DNA of 64,000 nt. Origin: Thinopyrum elongatum. Its lineage: Eukaryota > Streptophyta > Magnoliopsida > Poales > Poaceae. Position 1 is the first letter of the stretch. Each line of letters begins with the position of its first letter. Of the stretch, positions 22,827-33,165 are shown piece after piece. The DNA lies in NCBI GenBank assembly GCA_011799875.1, contig CM022303.1:728396340-728460339 (forward strand), written 5' to 3'. The notes beneath the pieces were generated by a model. It was given only the letters and a program-made list of their open reading frames with translations. It was not told the DNA's origin and did not search any database. The position numbers and the translations under genes are program-made.

Positions 22827-23522
22827 TCATTGTTTGGTTGCTACATGATCCTTTAGCAGCTCTGCTAGTTTATCTGAAAAGCATTATTAAATTGATTCTA
22901 TGTTTGGATTATGTTTTCAGTAACCTGAAACATATCTCTTGCTTGGTATTCCAAATGTGTTGCTATACATATATAATTATGTATCTAAATTTGTCGTCCA
23001 TCATTTCTCGTACTCATTATTTTAAAATGTGCTCCAGGAGTGCAAGACGAAACATTCACACAGAGGATGTATTTGCCTTTGTGGGTAAAACTTACTCTGG
23101 TCTTTAAGAGTGCAATGAGGACACAAGGAGACATGTGAAAATAGTGTCCTGATGCTTTTAATTTCTGAATGGGCCCATGTTACATTCATGCGCTGTGCCA
23201 TTCAACTGCAAAGAGTACTTGACCCCCAAAAAAGTCTTGATGTGTGTATTTCAAATGGCAGTCCAATTCTGGATCTTGCCATCAAATCTTTTCTTGTTCC
23301 AAGTAGCACTAAAATATGTTTCTGTTTTTGGATATAAAATTTCCGACGGTCCATAAAGTTACTATGTTCTTGACGGAAATCCGGGGAGTGGAGAATAATA
23401 ATTTTTAGTGTCTCCTTATCCTGTGATTACAGTGTAATATGTGCCCTCTTGATGTTTGTACATTGATGAGTTGGTAAAAGATGCAAAAAGGCTTGTATAC
23501 TGTTTCTTTTCTACATGTCTCA

Positions 23523-23560
23523 AGCACCACCGGAAGCCTCCTCTACCTGGGTTTATATTT
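23523..23560 (+). pseudogene. Small F-box gene relic
   Basis: Reads KHHRKPPLPGFIF, matching the block just after the F-box in the two genes here (RRHHRKPPLLGFF and RKHHRKPPLLSFF). The flanks do not continue the homology, so this is a fragment of a third copy. It lies in otherwise non-coding DNA (22830-23740). Confidence 0.55.
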
Positions 23561-23741
23561 GATATTTTTCTTCAAAGCAATCTAATGGAAAGGTGGCAGT
23601 CCTAGTGCATCACAAGGCAATGGCGATCAAGAGGCATCGTCGACCGTTGAAGGTGGGTCACATGCTTGGCCCGAGAGAAGGCTCACGCCGCTCGCTTGGC
23701 TGTCTGGCTCTACTTGGGTTTTCTCAAGAAACGTCTATTTC

Positions 23742-25394
23742 TTTTGTTTTTATCAAAAAGACTTTCTCCTTGCTTTATATATAAATCAACGATCAACAGC
23801 ACCCGATACAAATGCACGCCTGCACAACACGCGCACACACACACTTAAGACAGGATACATAAGCGCTGAGCGCAACAACGCCATCCCTAGCACTACGCGA
23901 AGAGGTGAAACCGTATATGACGAACCGTGGGCTTCAAGGCAGCGCCTTCAGGAAGGGGACGACACCAGAGCGCCGCCACCGCCCGATCCGAGGATCAGAG
24001 TTTCCACCGCCCGATCTGAGGATCAGAGTTTCCCCTGAAGCAACACGATGGGCAATGAGAGCCGCGGCGATGCCTTCAACATGGGAACGAGCTTCGCCGC
24101 AGCCGGTCCGTCCGAAGATAGAGCAGGTTTTCACCCCGGCCACCATTCACCGCCACCGAACGCCACACCCCGGATACCATGCCACCCACACGGCCGTGGC
24201 AACCGGGCAACACCAAGCCACGGGCTCTGCCCATGAGCACCGCAGACTCACCACCAGGGCCGCCGCCCCGGCATCCAAGACCTTGACACCACCTCACCCG
24301 AGATCCGCCGCTACCCCAACCAAAGACACGAGCGGAAAGGACCCGCCTTTCGCACCCCCGGGCTGCCCCAGTGCGAGACCCAATAGGCCGGCCAAACTGG
24401 CCTCCATCGTCCCGTCCTGCGGCACTAGGCGCGAGACGAGCTCGGTCCTGCTGCCGGGCGCGAGACGAGCATGGTCCTGCTGCCGGGCGCGAGACGAGCT
24501 TGGTCCTGCTATCGGGCGCGAGATAAGGTCAGTCCTGCTGCCGGGCGCGAGACGAGCTCGGTCCTGCAGCACCGAGCGCGAGACGAGCAATGGACCGCAG
24601 CTGTGAGAGGGCCAACCCTTAGACGAAAGTAGCGTCCAGACGACGAGGAGAGGAATCGAAGGCCGACACAAGCCGCCTACGCGCCAGCCGACGCCGGAAC
24701 ATGCCAGCCGCCGCCTCAGCCGACCTACCAAGCACACCACTGTGAGCCGCCACCACGCTGTCGCAGCTCACCCCACACAGCCACAGCCACCGCCGCCACC
24801 AACACGCCGGTGATGCCACAGCCAACACCCCGAGCCGCCCGCCATCGACCAGGGCCAGATCTGGGCGGATCTGACCGGTCTCACCGGGCACCCACCGCTG
24901 CGCCCCCTTGCCCCGCCCAGCAGCCACTGAGAGGAGGGAGAGGGAGCCCACTAGTTGTCACGCCGCCACCCCCGCCGGCAGAAGGCCACGGTAGGGGCAG
25001 CCGCCCGCGACCCGGGCCACCCCCGGCCCGCAGCCCCTGAAGCCAAATCTGGACGACTGCTACAACCGCCATAGCTGACCAGGGCCGCACCTCCACAGAG
25101 ACACCGGTCACACCACCGACCAGACCCCGGCGCCGCGCGCACCGGACCGGAGCCATGCTTCCACACCCGTTGCGAAGCGCAGCATCCCGGCGGAGATGCC
25201 TTGGCCCGTGCCAAGACCCCCATGCGAGGAGACGAGGCCTCCCAGCCGCCGCCGCCGCCGGCGGCGGCGAGGGAGGGAGAAGGGGAGGAGGGAGGGGCCT
25301 GGCGGCGGTGGTAGGGTTAGCCTCCACTGACGCTCGCGGGAGCGCCAGAGGAGGTTGGGGGAGGGGAGTGGTTCTTTTTCCTCAAGGATAATAA
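23742..25394 (-). mobile_element. Non-autonomous non-LTR retroposon (LINE-like), minus strand
   Basis: The left side carries the 3' end in reverse: minus-strand TTTATATATAAAGCAAGGAG then AAAGTCTTTTTGATAAAAAC, a tail I recall from Triticeae LINE-derived repeats. A 13 bp target duplication, AAACGTCTATTTC (23729-23741) and AAGCGTCTATTTC (25395-25407), differs at one base. The interior is GC-rich with open frames in several phases and no reverse transcriptase, so it would depend on another LINE. Confidence 0.65.
24427..24595. repeat. 29 bp tandem repeat, about six copies
   Basis: The unit GGGCGCGAGACGAGC plus about 14 further bases (GGTCCTGCTGCC) is repeated about six times without spacers inside the non-LTR retroposon. 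The period is not a multiple of three, so any protein reading cycles through three frames. One unit is diverged (GCGAGATAAGGTCAG). Confidence 0.85.
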
Positions 25395-25893
25395 AAGCGT
25401 CTATTTCGTTTTTTTAGACAAAGAAACGTCTATTTCGTTTTTTTAAAAGATAAAACGTCTAATTCGTGTTCTACTCGGGAAGCGTCAGCCAGCTTGGTGG
25501 GCCTTATTTATTGGGCCCTCGGTGGGATTATCACATCGACGAAGCAATACGATATTCTCCCCCAAAAAACGAAGCAATAGACGGACAGAAGAAAATAAAC
25601 TCACCGACCCCACCGTGCGTCTCTCCGGCAAACCGCGCCCAGCGCCGGCGGCCGCCCTCCCGCCTGCGCTCCGGCGAGTTCCTCCCTCGTTCCGCCACGC
25701 CTCTCCCTGCCTCCGCCGTTCGGAGCTTCCCCGACCCCGGCCGATCGAGCTCCTTCGCCCGAGCCCTAGCTCCCCCGGCGATCGTCAGCGTCACTTCGGC
25801 TCTGGTTTCTCTCCAATTTCACCCAGGAAATACCGGTGAGCGCCCCTGGTTTCTCTCCAATTTCAATTTGGTCTACTACCTTGAGACTGAAGT

Positions 25894-27054
25894 ATGAGCG
25901 GCGGCTATTCCACGCCGGCGACGGCCCACCCGCTGGACGACGAGGACCTCCTCCGTGAGATCCTCCTCCGCCTCCCTCCTCACCCATCGTCGCTCCCCCG
26001 CGCGTCCGCCTTCTGCAAGCGCTGGCACAGCATCCTCTCCGACGCCGACTTCATGCGCTGCTTCCGGAAGCACCACCGAAAACCTCCTCTTCTTAGCTTC
26101 TTCAGCGCTGGCACAAGATTCAAGTTCGCTCCCGTGCTAGACCCGCCGGACCGCGTCCTGGCCGGGCTCTTCATGCCGCTACACAGCCGCAAAGGCTGGT
26201 TCTGCACCGGGTGCCGCCATGGCCTCGCTGTCCTACTTGAAGAGTCTTTACGCGAGGCCATCGTGTGGGATCCCCTCACCGGCCGGCGACACTGTGTGAC
26301 TTTTCCGCCGGGGCTAGAAGCCGATGACGACGGCGGTTCAAGATGGCATGCCGCGGTGCTGTGCGCTGACGCTGAAGATGGGCATGTGCATGGCGATTGC
26401 TTCTCGAGCCCGTTCAAATTGGTCTTGATCAACAACGGAGGCGAAGATACGTTCGCTTGTGTCTACAAATCGGTATCTGGTGTGTGGGGAGATATTGTCT
26501 CGCTGGCGTCTACACCTACGATATTTTTTACAAGGCCGAGCGTCCTTGTTGGGAATGCACTTTGTTGGACGCTTTGTGGAGGTGGTGCCCTTGTGTTTGA
26601 TTTTGAAAGGCAGACCCTTTGCGTGATGGAGATGCCTGCGGATGCCCATATTAACCATCAATCGTATGGGTCTGTTCAGCTCTTACGAACAGAGGATAAT
26701 GAACTTGGTCTTGCCATTTTGTCAAAATTTACCATCCAGTTATGGGAGTGGGAATCAATATGTGATGGTGTTGTCAGATGGGTGCTGCTGCAGAAAACTA
26801 TTGAGCTGGAAGGGCTCTTTCCACACTCAATGCAAAGTGGCCTCGAAAGGGTACTGTTGATAATGGGGTATGATGTGGACACAAATGTGATTGTTCTTTC
26901 TACGACGGTTGGAAACTTTCTGCTCCAAGTTGAATCGATGCAAATCAGACATATTGCTCATACAAGTAAAACGTGTTACGACCCCCTTTATCCGTACATA
27001 AATTTCTATACTGCAGGTAATACCTCTATCTACATCGAACAACAACAAAAGTAA
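25894..27054 (+). CDS. F-box protein, copy 2
   Basis: 386 aa, start MSGGYSTPA. The F-box region is DEDLLREILLRLPPHPSSL and ASAFCKRWHSILSD at about residues 16-57. It shares GCRHGLAVL, DGHVHGDCFSSPFKLV, SYGSVQLLRT and YPYINFYTAG blocks with copy 1, so the two are a local duplicate pair in the same orientation 13.3 kb apart. GTGAGCG at about 25832 in the leader parallels the leader intron donor of copy 1. A donor at 27017 (CTGCAG|GTAATA) and an acceptor at 27862-27865 predict removal of the last 12 residues; depending on which AG is used, the C-terminus reads GRGVGWKWLDLEL or a shorter form. No stop or frameshift is seen, so it looks intact. Confidence 0.87.
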   Translation: MSGGYSTPATAHPLDDEDLLREILLRLPPHPSSLPRASAFCKRWHSILSDADFMRCFRKHHRKPPLLSFFSAGTRFKFAPVLDPPDRVLAGLFMPLHSRKGWFCTGCRHGLAVLLEESLREAIVWDPLTGRRHCVTFPPGLEADDDGGSRWHAAVLCADAEDGHVHGDCFSSPFKLVLINNGGEDTFACVYKSVSGVWGDIVSLASTPTIFFTRPSVLVGNALCWTLCGGGALVFDFERQTLCVMEMPADAHINHQSYGSVQLLRTEDNELGLAILSKFTIQLWEWESICDGVVRWVLLQKTIELEGLFPHSMQSGLERVLLIMGYDVDTNVIVLSTTVGNFLLQVESMQIRHIAHTSKTCYDPLYPYINFYTAGNTSIYIEQQQK

Positions 27055-28870
27055 TGCCAATTTGTTTGTTTGGCTTGAATTCCTTACATTTAATTTTTGT
27101 TTGTGCTATTGTTCATGTGATTAAGGATCCACTGAATATATAAGAGAATACATTGAGTTAGTTGTTTCTTTGTCACTAGGGTGATTTATGGCGATGTAAC
27201 ATCTTGTTATTACTAGGCTATATTAAAGCTAGAATAGGAATATAACAATTGCTTTAACGTCTAGCCATTGCTGTATGCTAACTATGGTTTTGTGCACATA
27301 ATGATCTCTTCACCAAGTGGTTTCTAACAACTGGAAACTGGGCACAGTTGCACTAAGAGAATATAGTGAAATCACCTGCTATGTGAAATAGTTAACCAAT
27401 TAGATTTTTTTTGGAAGCTTAAAGAATGTTGTGTTTTTCCGTTCAATATGTGCAATATAATATTTATCTTCATTAATCTAGATACTAAGCGTCAATTTCC
27501 AGAACAACATGTACTTTGTTTGTCATAAAAAAATAGTACTAGTTCAAAAAAATTGAATTGTACTACATATTATTTATTCTGTTACTGAGGCTTCCCAATA
27601 TGTGCATATTTTGTTTTGGTCTATTGGTCATGATTGGTACAAGCTCTCTTGATAATAATTCTGGATAAATGCATTTGTTGAAACATATCCAAACAATCCC
27701 ACCATTCCGTTTTGCACCTAGCCATAGATGCTTTCCTCGTCGTAAAAGCTACTTTCTACTCCCGCTACATGAATATGTAGCGGTCGGTCTGCACATATGC
27801 CTTCCCATTGATCCAAATTCTCTTAGGATTTTGATTGTTTTATTGGCTTCTTTGCTTGTAGGCAGGGGAGTCGGGTGGAAATGGTTGGATCTAGAACTGT
27901 GAACACATGAGGTCTGGTAATGTGCTATCTTTGTTCAACAAGTGAGGTAAATTTATCTTTTTTTCTATGTGTATATGTTTTTTGCTTGGTTACTCAGAAT
28001 AATGCATGTTAATTGATTTAGGTCATATAGTCATGAATTTGATTAATTTCAGTTCTTACACATCTAAAAAGTCTTCTTTTGATTTGGAATCAGCACTTTG
28101 TAGAGATTCTCATATTGTCATGATACACAAAGTAAATCTTGAATAACCTAATAACAATCTGGAAGTGCAGTTTTTCCATCATAAACATAGGGAGAAGGTG
28201 TGACATCACAAACTAATTGCTCTTCTATTGCCATTCTCGATTTGTAATGTAGGTTTTGTCTAATAATGCCAATCCAGATGATTTAGTTTTCGATACTTTT
28301 GTACAATTTCCACAATGGTAAAGTTTGGTTGTACACCTAGGGACAATTTTACCATTTTTTTTTGGACTTGGCGATAGATATGGCATCATTTACTGTCCTT
28401 GACTCAACTTCTCTTTGAATTTTCATATAGTTTGGGCTTCTTTTGATTGTAGGCAGGGGAGGAAAGGTTGCTGAGACACAGCCATGGCTAGTTGGCGGAG
28501 GGAAGTTGTTCTATTTTGCTTAGATTAAGCCATGGCCAGTTGGTGTAGTGAAGTTCTTCTATTTTGCTGAGACACAGACATGCCTAGTTGATGCTCAAAT
28601 TGCCCTCCTGTGTAGTCCGTAGTTTCTTCTAGTATGTATGTATGCCGCAGCATGTGATGTCGTCGATGCTGAGATTGCTCTTCTATGTAGTATGTAGGTC
28701 GTTCTACTTGTATGTACCTGTCCTGTCAAGTGGAACTTGTCGCTGTGAAGTCTTGTATATAATCTAAGATCAGCAGAACATTAGTCAAGTTGCATGCCTG
28801 GTTAGTGACTCGTGGAGTTGCTGGAGTTAATGCTTGACTCTGTGATGTGAGGTACTAGTAAGGGGGATGA
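27017..28870 (+). other. 3' intron, last exon and duplicated 3' flank of F-box copy 2
   Basis: The 849 bp intron 27017-27865 aligns with 13789-14365 plus 18572-18803 in copy 1. The last exon region (GGCAGGGGAG at 27861) is partly repeated at about 28453 with its upstream pyrimidine-rich lead (GATTGTAGGCAGGGGAG), so this exon is itself tandemly duplicated. The flank to about 28870 matches copy 1's flank up to about 20500. Confidence 0.55.
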
Positions 28871-29481
28871 GCAAGAAGAAATAGGCTCTGGCACTTCACA
28901 CATGGTCTTTGTGAAAAGTCTCAACATATATAATTGATCTTCCAAGTCAAATCATATATACTGGTTGCGTTTCGTTTCAGCTTAGAAAAAGTATTTTTAT
29001 TTGGTGAATACAATTTATTAAGATCATTAATATTTGGACGTGAAGCACTGGAAATTCATTTTATACAAAAAATATGAGCTGAATGTCCTTCAGGTTGACA
29101 AAGGATCCGCCGTTGAAATTTCTCTCGATTCGGATTATACCAAAATCTGTTTCCTGTTTCGGGTTTACCACTTTCAGCTAAAGTCACCAAGAGATCTTCA
29201 GGGAAAGCAGAACTTGTTCTTGCCTACCTTGCAGGAGTACTGTGCATAGTTGATAGTTCGCTTCTGTCCTGTACAAGCAAGAAGAATTTAGTGTTACTAC
29301 TCATGAATGTGCTGCAGTTCGAAGTCTGCACTGGTTACGTAGTCGGCATCTCTTCTTGCGTTGCAGGGTGGAGGTAGGGGAAGATGCATCATATATACAC
29401 CCATAATGCAAACGCATTAAATCCTCCCAGAAACATTCCTGCGTTTTGCTACTCTCGCGGTTTCTCATAAACCCATGAAGT
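28871..29481. other. Intergenic, no gene called
   Basis: Contains a 71-codon plus-strand frame (29034-29249, MDVKHWKFILYKK...) without recognisable family motifs. AAACCCATGAAGT at its end is the left copy of the target duplication of the next retroposon. Confidence 0.4.
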
Positions 29482-30708
29482 ACCTTAAAAAGACTTCAGG
29501 TGGCCGCTCGTGTCGTCTCCCCCACGGGTGACACCGGCGAACCCTTGCCGCCACAAGAGGCGTGGGGGTGCGAAGGCCGCGGCGTGCAGACGCCGTTTTG
29601 CGCGGCGCGCGTGACAAGCGCGGCGAGCAAGAGCGGGCGCCGTTTTAGCGCGCCTGGGCACTGCGCACCTGCGAGCGCGGACGCGATGCAGGAGGCCGAG
29701 GCAGGTCCTGCGCGGATCTGGCACGTTCACGCGTCCCGCGGAGGTGCGGGCCTCGCCGTGGCCATTCTCGATCTGGCGTGCTCGGGGATGGATCTCGTTG
29801 CCTGGGGTAGCGGTGGTAGTGGCTGTGCGGTTGGGTTGGCGGATGCTGGTGGGCTCTCCTCTCAAGCGTGTCCCCGTCCAGCTTGTTTGAGCAGCGCCGC
29901 CGCCGTTCAGCGTCTGTGCTGGAGAGGAGGTTTCAGGTAGACCAGATCCAACTCGACTGCTCCTGTTCTTGCGCTCGGTGGTGCGAGGCTGTCAGTTTTG
30001 GCTTGGTGTTCGTGTAGTTCCGGCACGCGGCGGTGCATGCCGTCCAGTTCCGGTTCTAACTTGCTCTTCCTGTGCGTTGCAGTGCGGATCCTCGGCCAGT
30101 TCTGTGCACGGAGGCAAAGATGACCGGACCTGGTTTGGACTCGCCCAGGTCCTGCGTGCGGCGGGGCGGTCCAGCTAGGTTGACTCGTGTTCGCCGAGTT
30201 TCTGCGTGCGGCGGTGATGAGTCCGTTCTTGGTAGTGTGTGCTTGGTCTCTTTCTGCCCGGTGGCGCTGGTAGGCCTTGGATCCAGGATTGTTGGTGGAA
30301 GACTCGGGTTCGGATGAAAATACTGCATTGACTTAGTCAGTGCCGACGGTAACGGCTTCTTCGGATGTCATCTTCCTCCTTGGACATACCGCCGTGGAGC
30401 TCGTTTTGCTCGTCGTACCTCATGGCATGTGGTCTCCGGGTGAAAACCTAAGATTTGGCTATGCCAGGTCAGGTGACGGTGCTGTCTTCGACATCACTTC
30501 CTCCTTGGAGGCGTCACCTTGGAGACCCGGCGATGGTTTCCGATGGTGTGCACGGTTGTTGGTGGAGCATGGGATGGTGGTGCTCACCCTTTTTTTCTTT
30601 CTTTTCTTTTTGCTGTGCTTTCCTCCTTGGAGGGCTCTTGTAACGCTTCTTCTAATCAATGAATTTGGCAGTTCTCTTGCCAACGTTCAAAAAAATAAAA
30701 ATAAAAAA
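29482..30708 (+). mobile_element. 1.2 kb non-LTR retroposon with 15 bp target duplication and A-rich tail
   Basis: ATAAACCCATGAAGT (29467-29481) and ATAAACCCGTGAAGT (30709-30723) flank it with one mismatch. The 3' end runs TCTAATCAATGAATTTGGCA followed by a CAAAAAAATAAAAATAAAAA type tail. The body is GC-rich with many stops and no endonuclease or reverse transcriptase, so it is non-autonomous or 5'-truncated and chimeric. Confidence 0.78.
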
Positions 30709-30756
30709 ATAAACCCGTGAAGTGAAGAGGTTGTAGTTTTTGAATCTTCAGAACTA

Positions 30757-30970
30757 CTTCCCCCGTCCGGGTTTATTAGCCCCTCTTTTATTTTGGGTCA
30801 AAGTTTGACCATAGATTTAACTAATAATGCAACATATATGTCACAAAAGTTATACCGTGGGTAACCTCATTTAAATACAAATTCAACAATATACTTTATA
30901 CTTTTTTTAGGCATATAGATGGTAATTTTGACCCAAAATACGAGAGTCTGATAAACCTGAACGGAGGGAG
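30757..30970. mobile_element. Complete Stowaway MITE
   Basis: 214 bp, ends CTTCCCCCGTCCGGGTTTAT and (right, inverted) CTCCCTCCGTTCAGGTTTAT, with TA on both sides (30755-30756 and 30971-30972). The interior contains the AAAGTTTGACC word frequent in grass Stowaways. Confidence 0.88.
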
Positions 30971-30972
30971 TA

Positions 30973-32052
30973 GAAGACAATGTGTGCCTTCTAAGTCAGT
31001 TCTATTCTCGTGGAAAAGAGCCACTTTTTTATTGTTTGAAACCACTGCTCTTTTTTGCCTGCTATCTGTCTGGTTCAAAACATGCTTCGAGCGTTTGGAC
31101 GTCCTTGATTCTTTGAAGGTCAAGATTGTCCCGTCTCGAATATCCACACCTAACATTTCATCTCTTTTACTTCAATCACATCATTTTTAAGAGAGATCAT
31201 ACGGGTTCATGAGAGAGATTTGATTGAAGATCTTTTGAGGAGTTCATCCAAGTGACTTTGTTTTACTTGTTAATTCTTTAGGGTGCACGCCTCCTTGGTG
31301 GTTAGGAATCACTAAAGAGCCTTCGTTGCACATGTGAAGGGATCAAAAGTCTGTAAGGGTAATGAGATCGCCTACTCAATGAAGATCTACCTCAAGTGAC
31401 TTTTTACCTTGGTGGTCGATAAGCCATGATGGAATAGGTTGACTGCGCTTGGTGGGCCCTTGATGGGCGACACATTCAAGATCCCTAGTGTCATAGAACC
31501 ATTTGGTTCGAAGCCTCCATCAGCGTGATGTGGGATAGCGCCAACTATTCAAACCATGGGGAAAAAACATCATCGTGCGCCTTTTGTTTGCTATATCTTA
31601 ACTCAACCTTTTACTTACCCCGCGAGTTCTCTTCTCCGCTACCTAGTACTCTTTGTAGCTTGCTTGTTAAGTTCCCAAGGAACCACTAGAAGGTTGTTTG
31701 GAAATTCACAAAACCCCTGAATCTGGTCTAGTTTTTGTTTTTTTTTTCAAAACAGGTCCTTTTTTTTCCGAGGTTCAACGGGTCTAGTTTTTGGTAGGAA
31801 TATTCACCCCTAAATCAGCCCAGGGGAGGGCGAGGCCCATGGGTTCCAGCACATTATTCCTTGCCAACAGCCTACGAGGTCCACACCGGATAGGCCACCG
31901 GCAACTTTCCTGCCTCTATAATCGACCAACCCTAGGCCACTCTGCCTCTACCGCCGCCACCCATCACAATCAACCGCCGTTTTGCTTGCCGCTGCGCCAT
32001 CTTCGACTAGATAGAGATCACAAGCAGGCGACGTGCGAGGCGAGCAAAGAGG
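30973..32052. other. Intergenic, upstream of the DUF1668 gene
   Basis: No coding sequence recognised. 31200-31680 has repeat-like words (ACCTTGGTGGTCGATAAGCC) without defined ends. 31740-31780 holds two T-rich runs. Confidence 0.4.
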
Positions 32053-33165
32053 ATGTCTTCTTTAGTGTACTACCATTATCTTGCGAGGAGAGGAGCAGGG
32101 ATTCCAAAGCGGCGGCGCGAGCGAAAGCGTCGGCGGCATCACCTTTACCTCGTCTTCGACGACTGGGCGCACGGATACAGCGTCCGCAAGGTGAGCCCCT
32201 CGCGCCACCGATCCGCCGTGCGGCGCAGGCGCCTGCCTCGGCCTTTCGTCCGGCTGGAGGCGATGCGCGGGTCGCCGGAGTGCTTCGCGTCGGCCTTCGG
32301 CACCATGATCTTGTCCATGTATCCCTTGGAGACCCAGCTCGATCCTCATGACTACACTGGCTATCCCGCGACCAGGACCTTCATCCCCCCGCTCGACGTC
32401 CGCTCGCGGGGCATCACCTTTGGCCCCGGGCCGGCGAACCCAATCCGTCCCATATATCTCGCCGTCGGCGACGATAAGCTGTTCACTCTGGGCGTAGGCA
32501 CCTTCCAGATGCTCTCCGTGGATCAATCCGGCGGCAGCGACGGCAGCATGGACATAGATTGGTGGCCGCGAGTGCTTCTGAAGCCGCCATTCGAGCTTTG
32601 CAATGCCACATCCACCTCCTACGCCATGCATCCCGACGGGCGGTCCTTCCTCGTGAGCACCAAGAAGGAAGGCATTGCGGCGACCTTCGCCTATGACGCG
32701 GAGGAGCCCTCATGGAAACAGCTCGGCAATTGGGCGCTGCCCTTCGCCGGCCGTGGCCACTTTGACCCTCTCCTCAACGCCTTTGTCGGGCTCTCAAAAG
32801 ACCCCGACACCCTCGGCCAGCTCTACTCCTCCTACCTGCCCAGCTCCGATGACACCCCTCCTGTGTCAAAGCTCGGCAAGGAGAAGCTGTTCAGCGAGGA
32901 CCCGGCCGAGAGGCATGTAGGCGCCACGCTCGTCTACATGGGGCGCCAGAGCAAGTTCTGCCTCGTAGAGTGCGTCTGCATCGATCAGGAGCTCAAGGAG
33001 GAAGGAGATGTGGGCTGCTTTCTTTATTGTCTGACCACTTTCTCTCTAAGCCATAACATGAATGGAGACCTCGCGACCGGCAAGAACCGCCGGGTGGAAT
33101 ACTACAAAGTGCCTCGAGAAACCACCAAGTTGTTCCTCGGTGATCCAGTGGCATTCTGGATATAA
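32053..33165 (+). CDS. DUF1668 family protein, intact copy
   Basis: 370 aa in one exon, start MSSLVYYHY. An arginine-rich N-terminus is followed by YLVFDDWAHGYSVRKV, RLEAMRGSPECFASAFGT, DVRSRGITFGPGPANP, IYLAVGDDKLFTLGVGTF, SYAMHPDGRSFLVS and WALPFAGRGHFDPLLNAFVG, the order I recall for DUF1668 proteins, a grass-expanded family of unknown function thought to form repeated beta strands. The C-terminus is EYYKVP...PVAFWI. A truncated paralog with the same ending (PVAFWM) lies at 49282-50232. No frame damage is visible. Function, location and regulation cannot be inferred. Confidence 0.85.
   Translation: MSSLVYYHYLARRGAGIPKRRRERKRRRHHLYLVFDDWAHGYSVRKVSPSRHRSAVRRRRLPRPFVRLEAMRGSPECFASAFGTMILSMYPLETQLDPHDYTGYPATRTFIPPLDVRSRGITFGPGPANPIRPIYLAVGDDKLFTLGVGTFQMLSVDQSGGSDGSMDIDWWPRVLLKPPFELCNATSTSYAMHPDGRSFLVSTKKEGIAATFAYDAEEPSWKQLGNWALPFAGRGHFDPLLNAFVGLSKDPDTLGQLYSSYLPSSDDTPPVSKLGKEKLFSEDPAERHVGATLVYMGRQSKFCLVECVCIDQELKEEGDVGCFLYCLTTFSLSHNMNGDLATGKNRRVEYYKVPRETTKLFLGDPVAFWI

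Noticed and set aside
24427..24595. Possible CRISPR-like array
   Set aside because: Direct 29 bp repeats without spacers, inside a plant retroposon; simple minisatellite.
23905..24606. 233-codon frame as a gene
   Set aside because: It lies antisense in a non-LTR retroposon and runs through a 29 bp repeat in all three phases; no domain.
29500..29940. 146-codon frame as a host gene
   Set aside because: Lies inside the retroposon bounded by the 15 bp target duplication; composition-driven frame.
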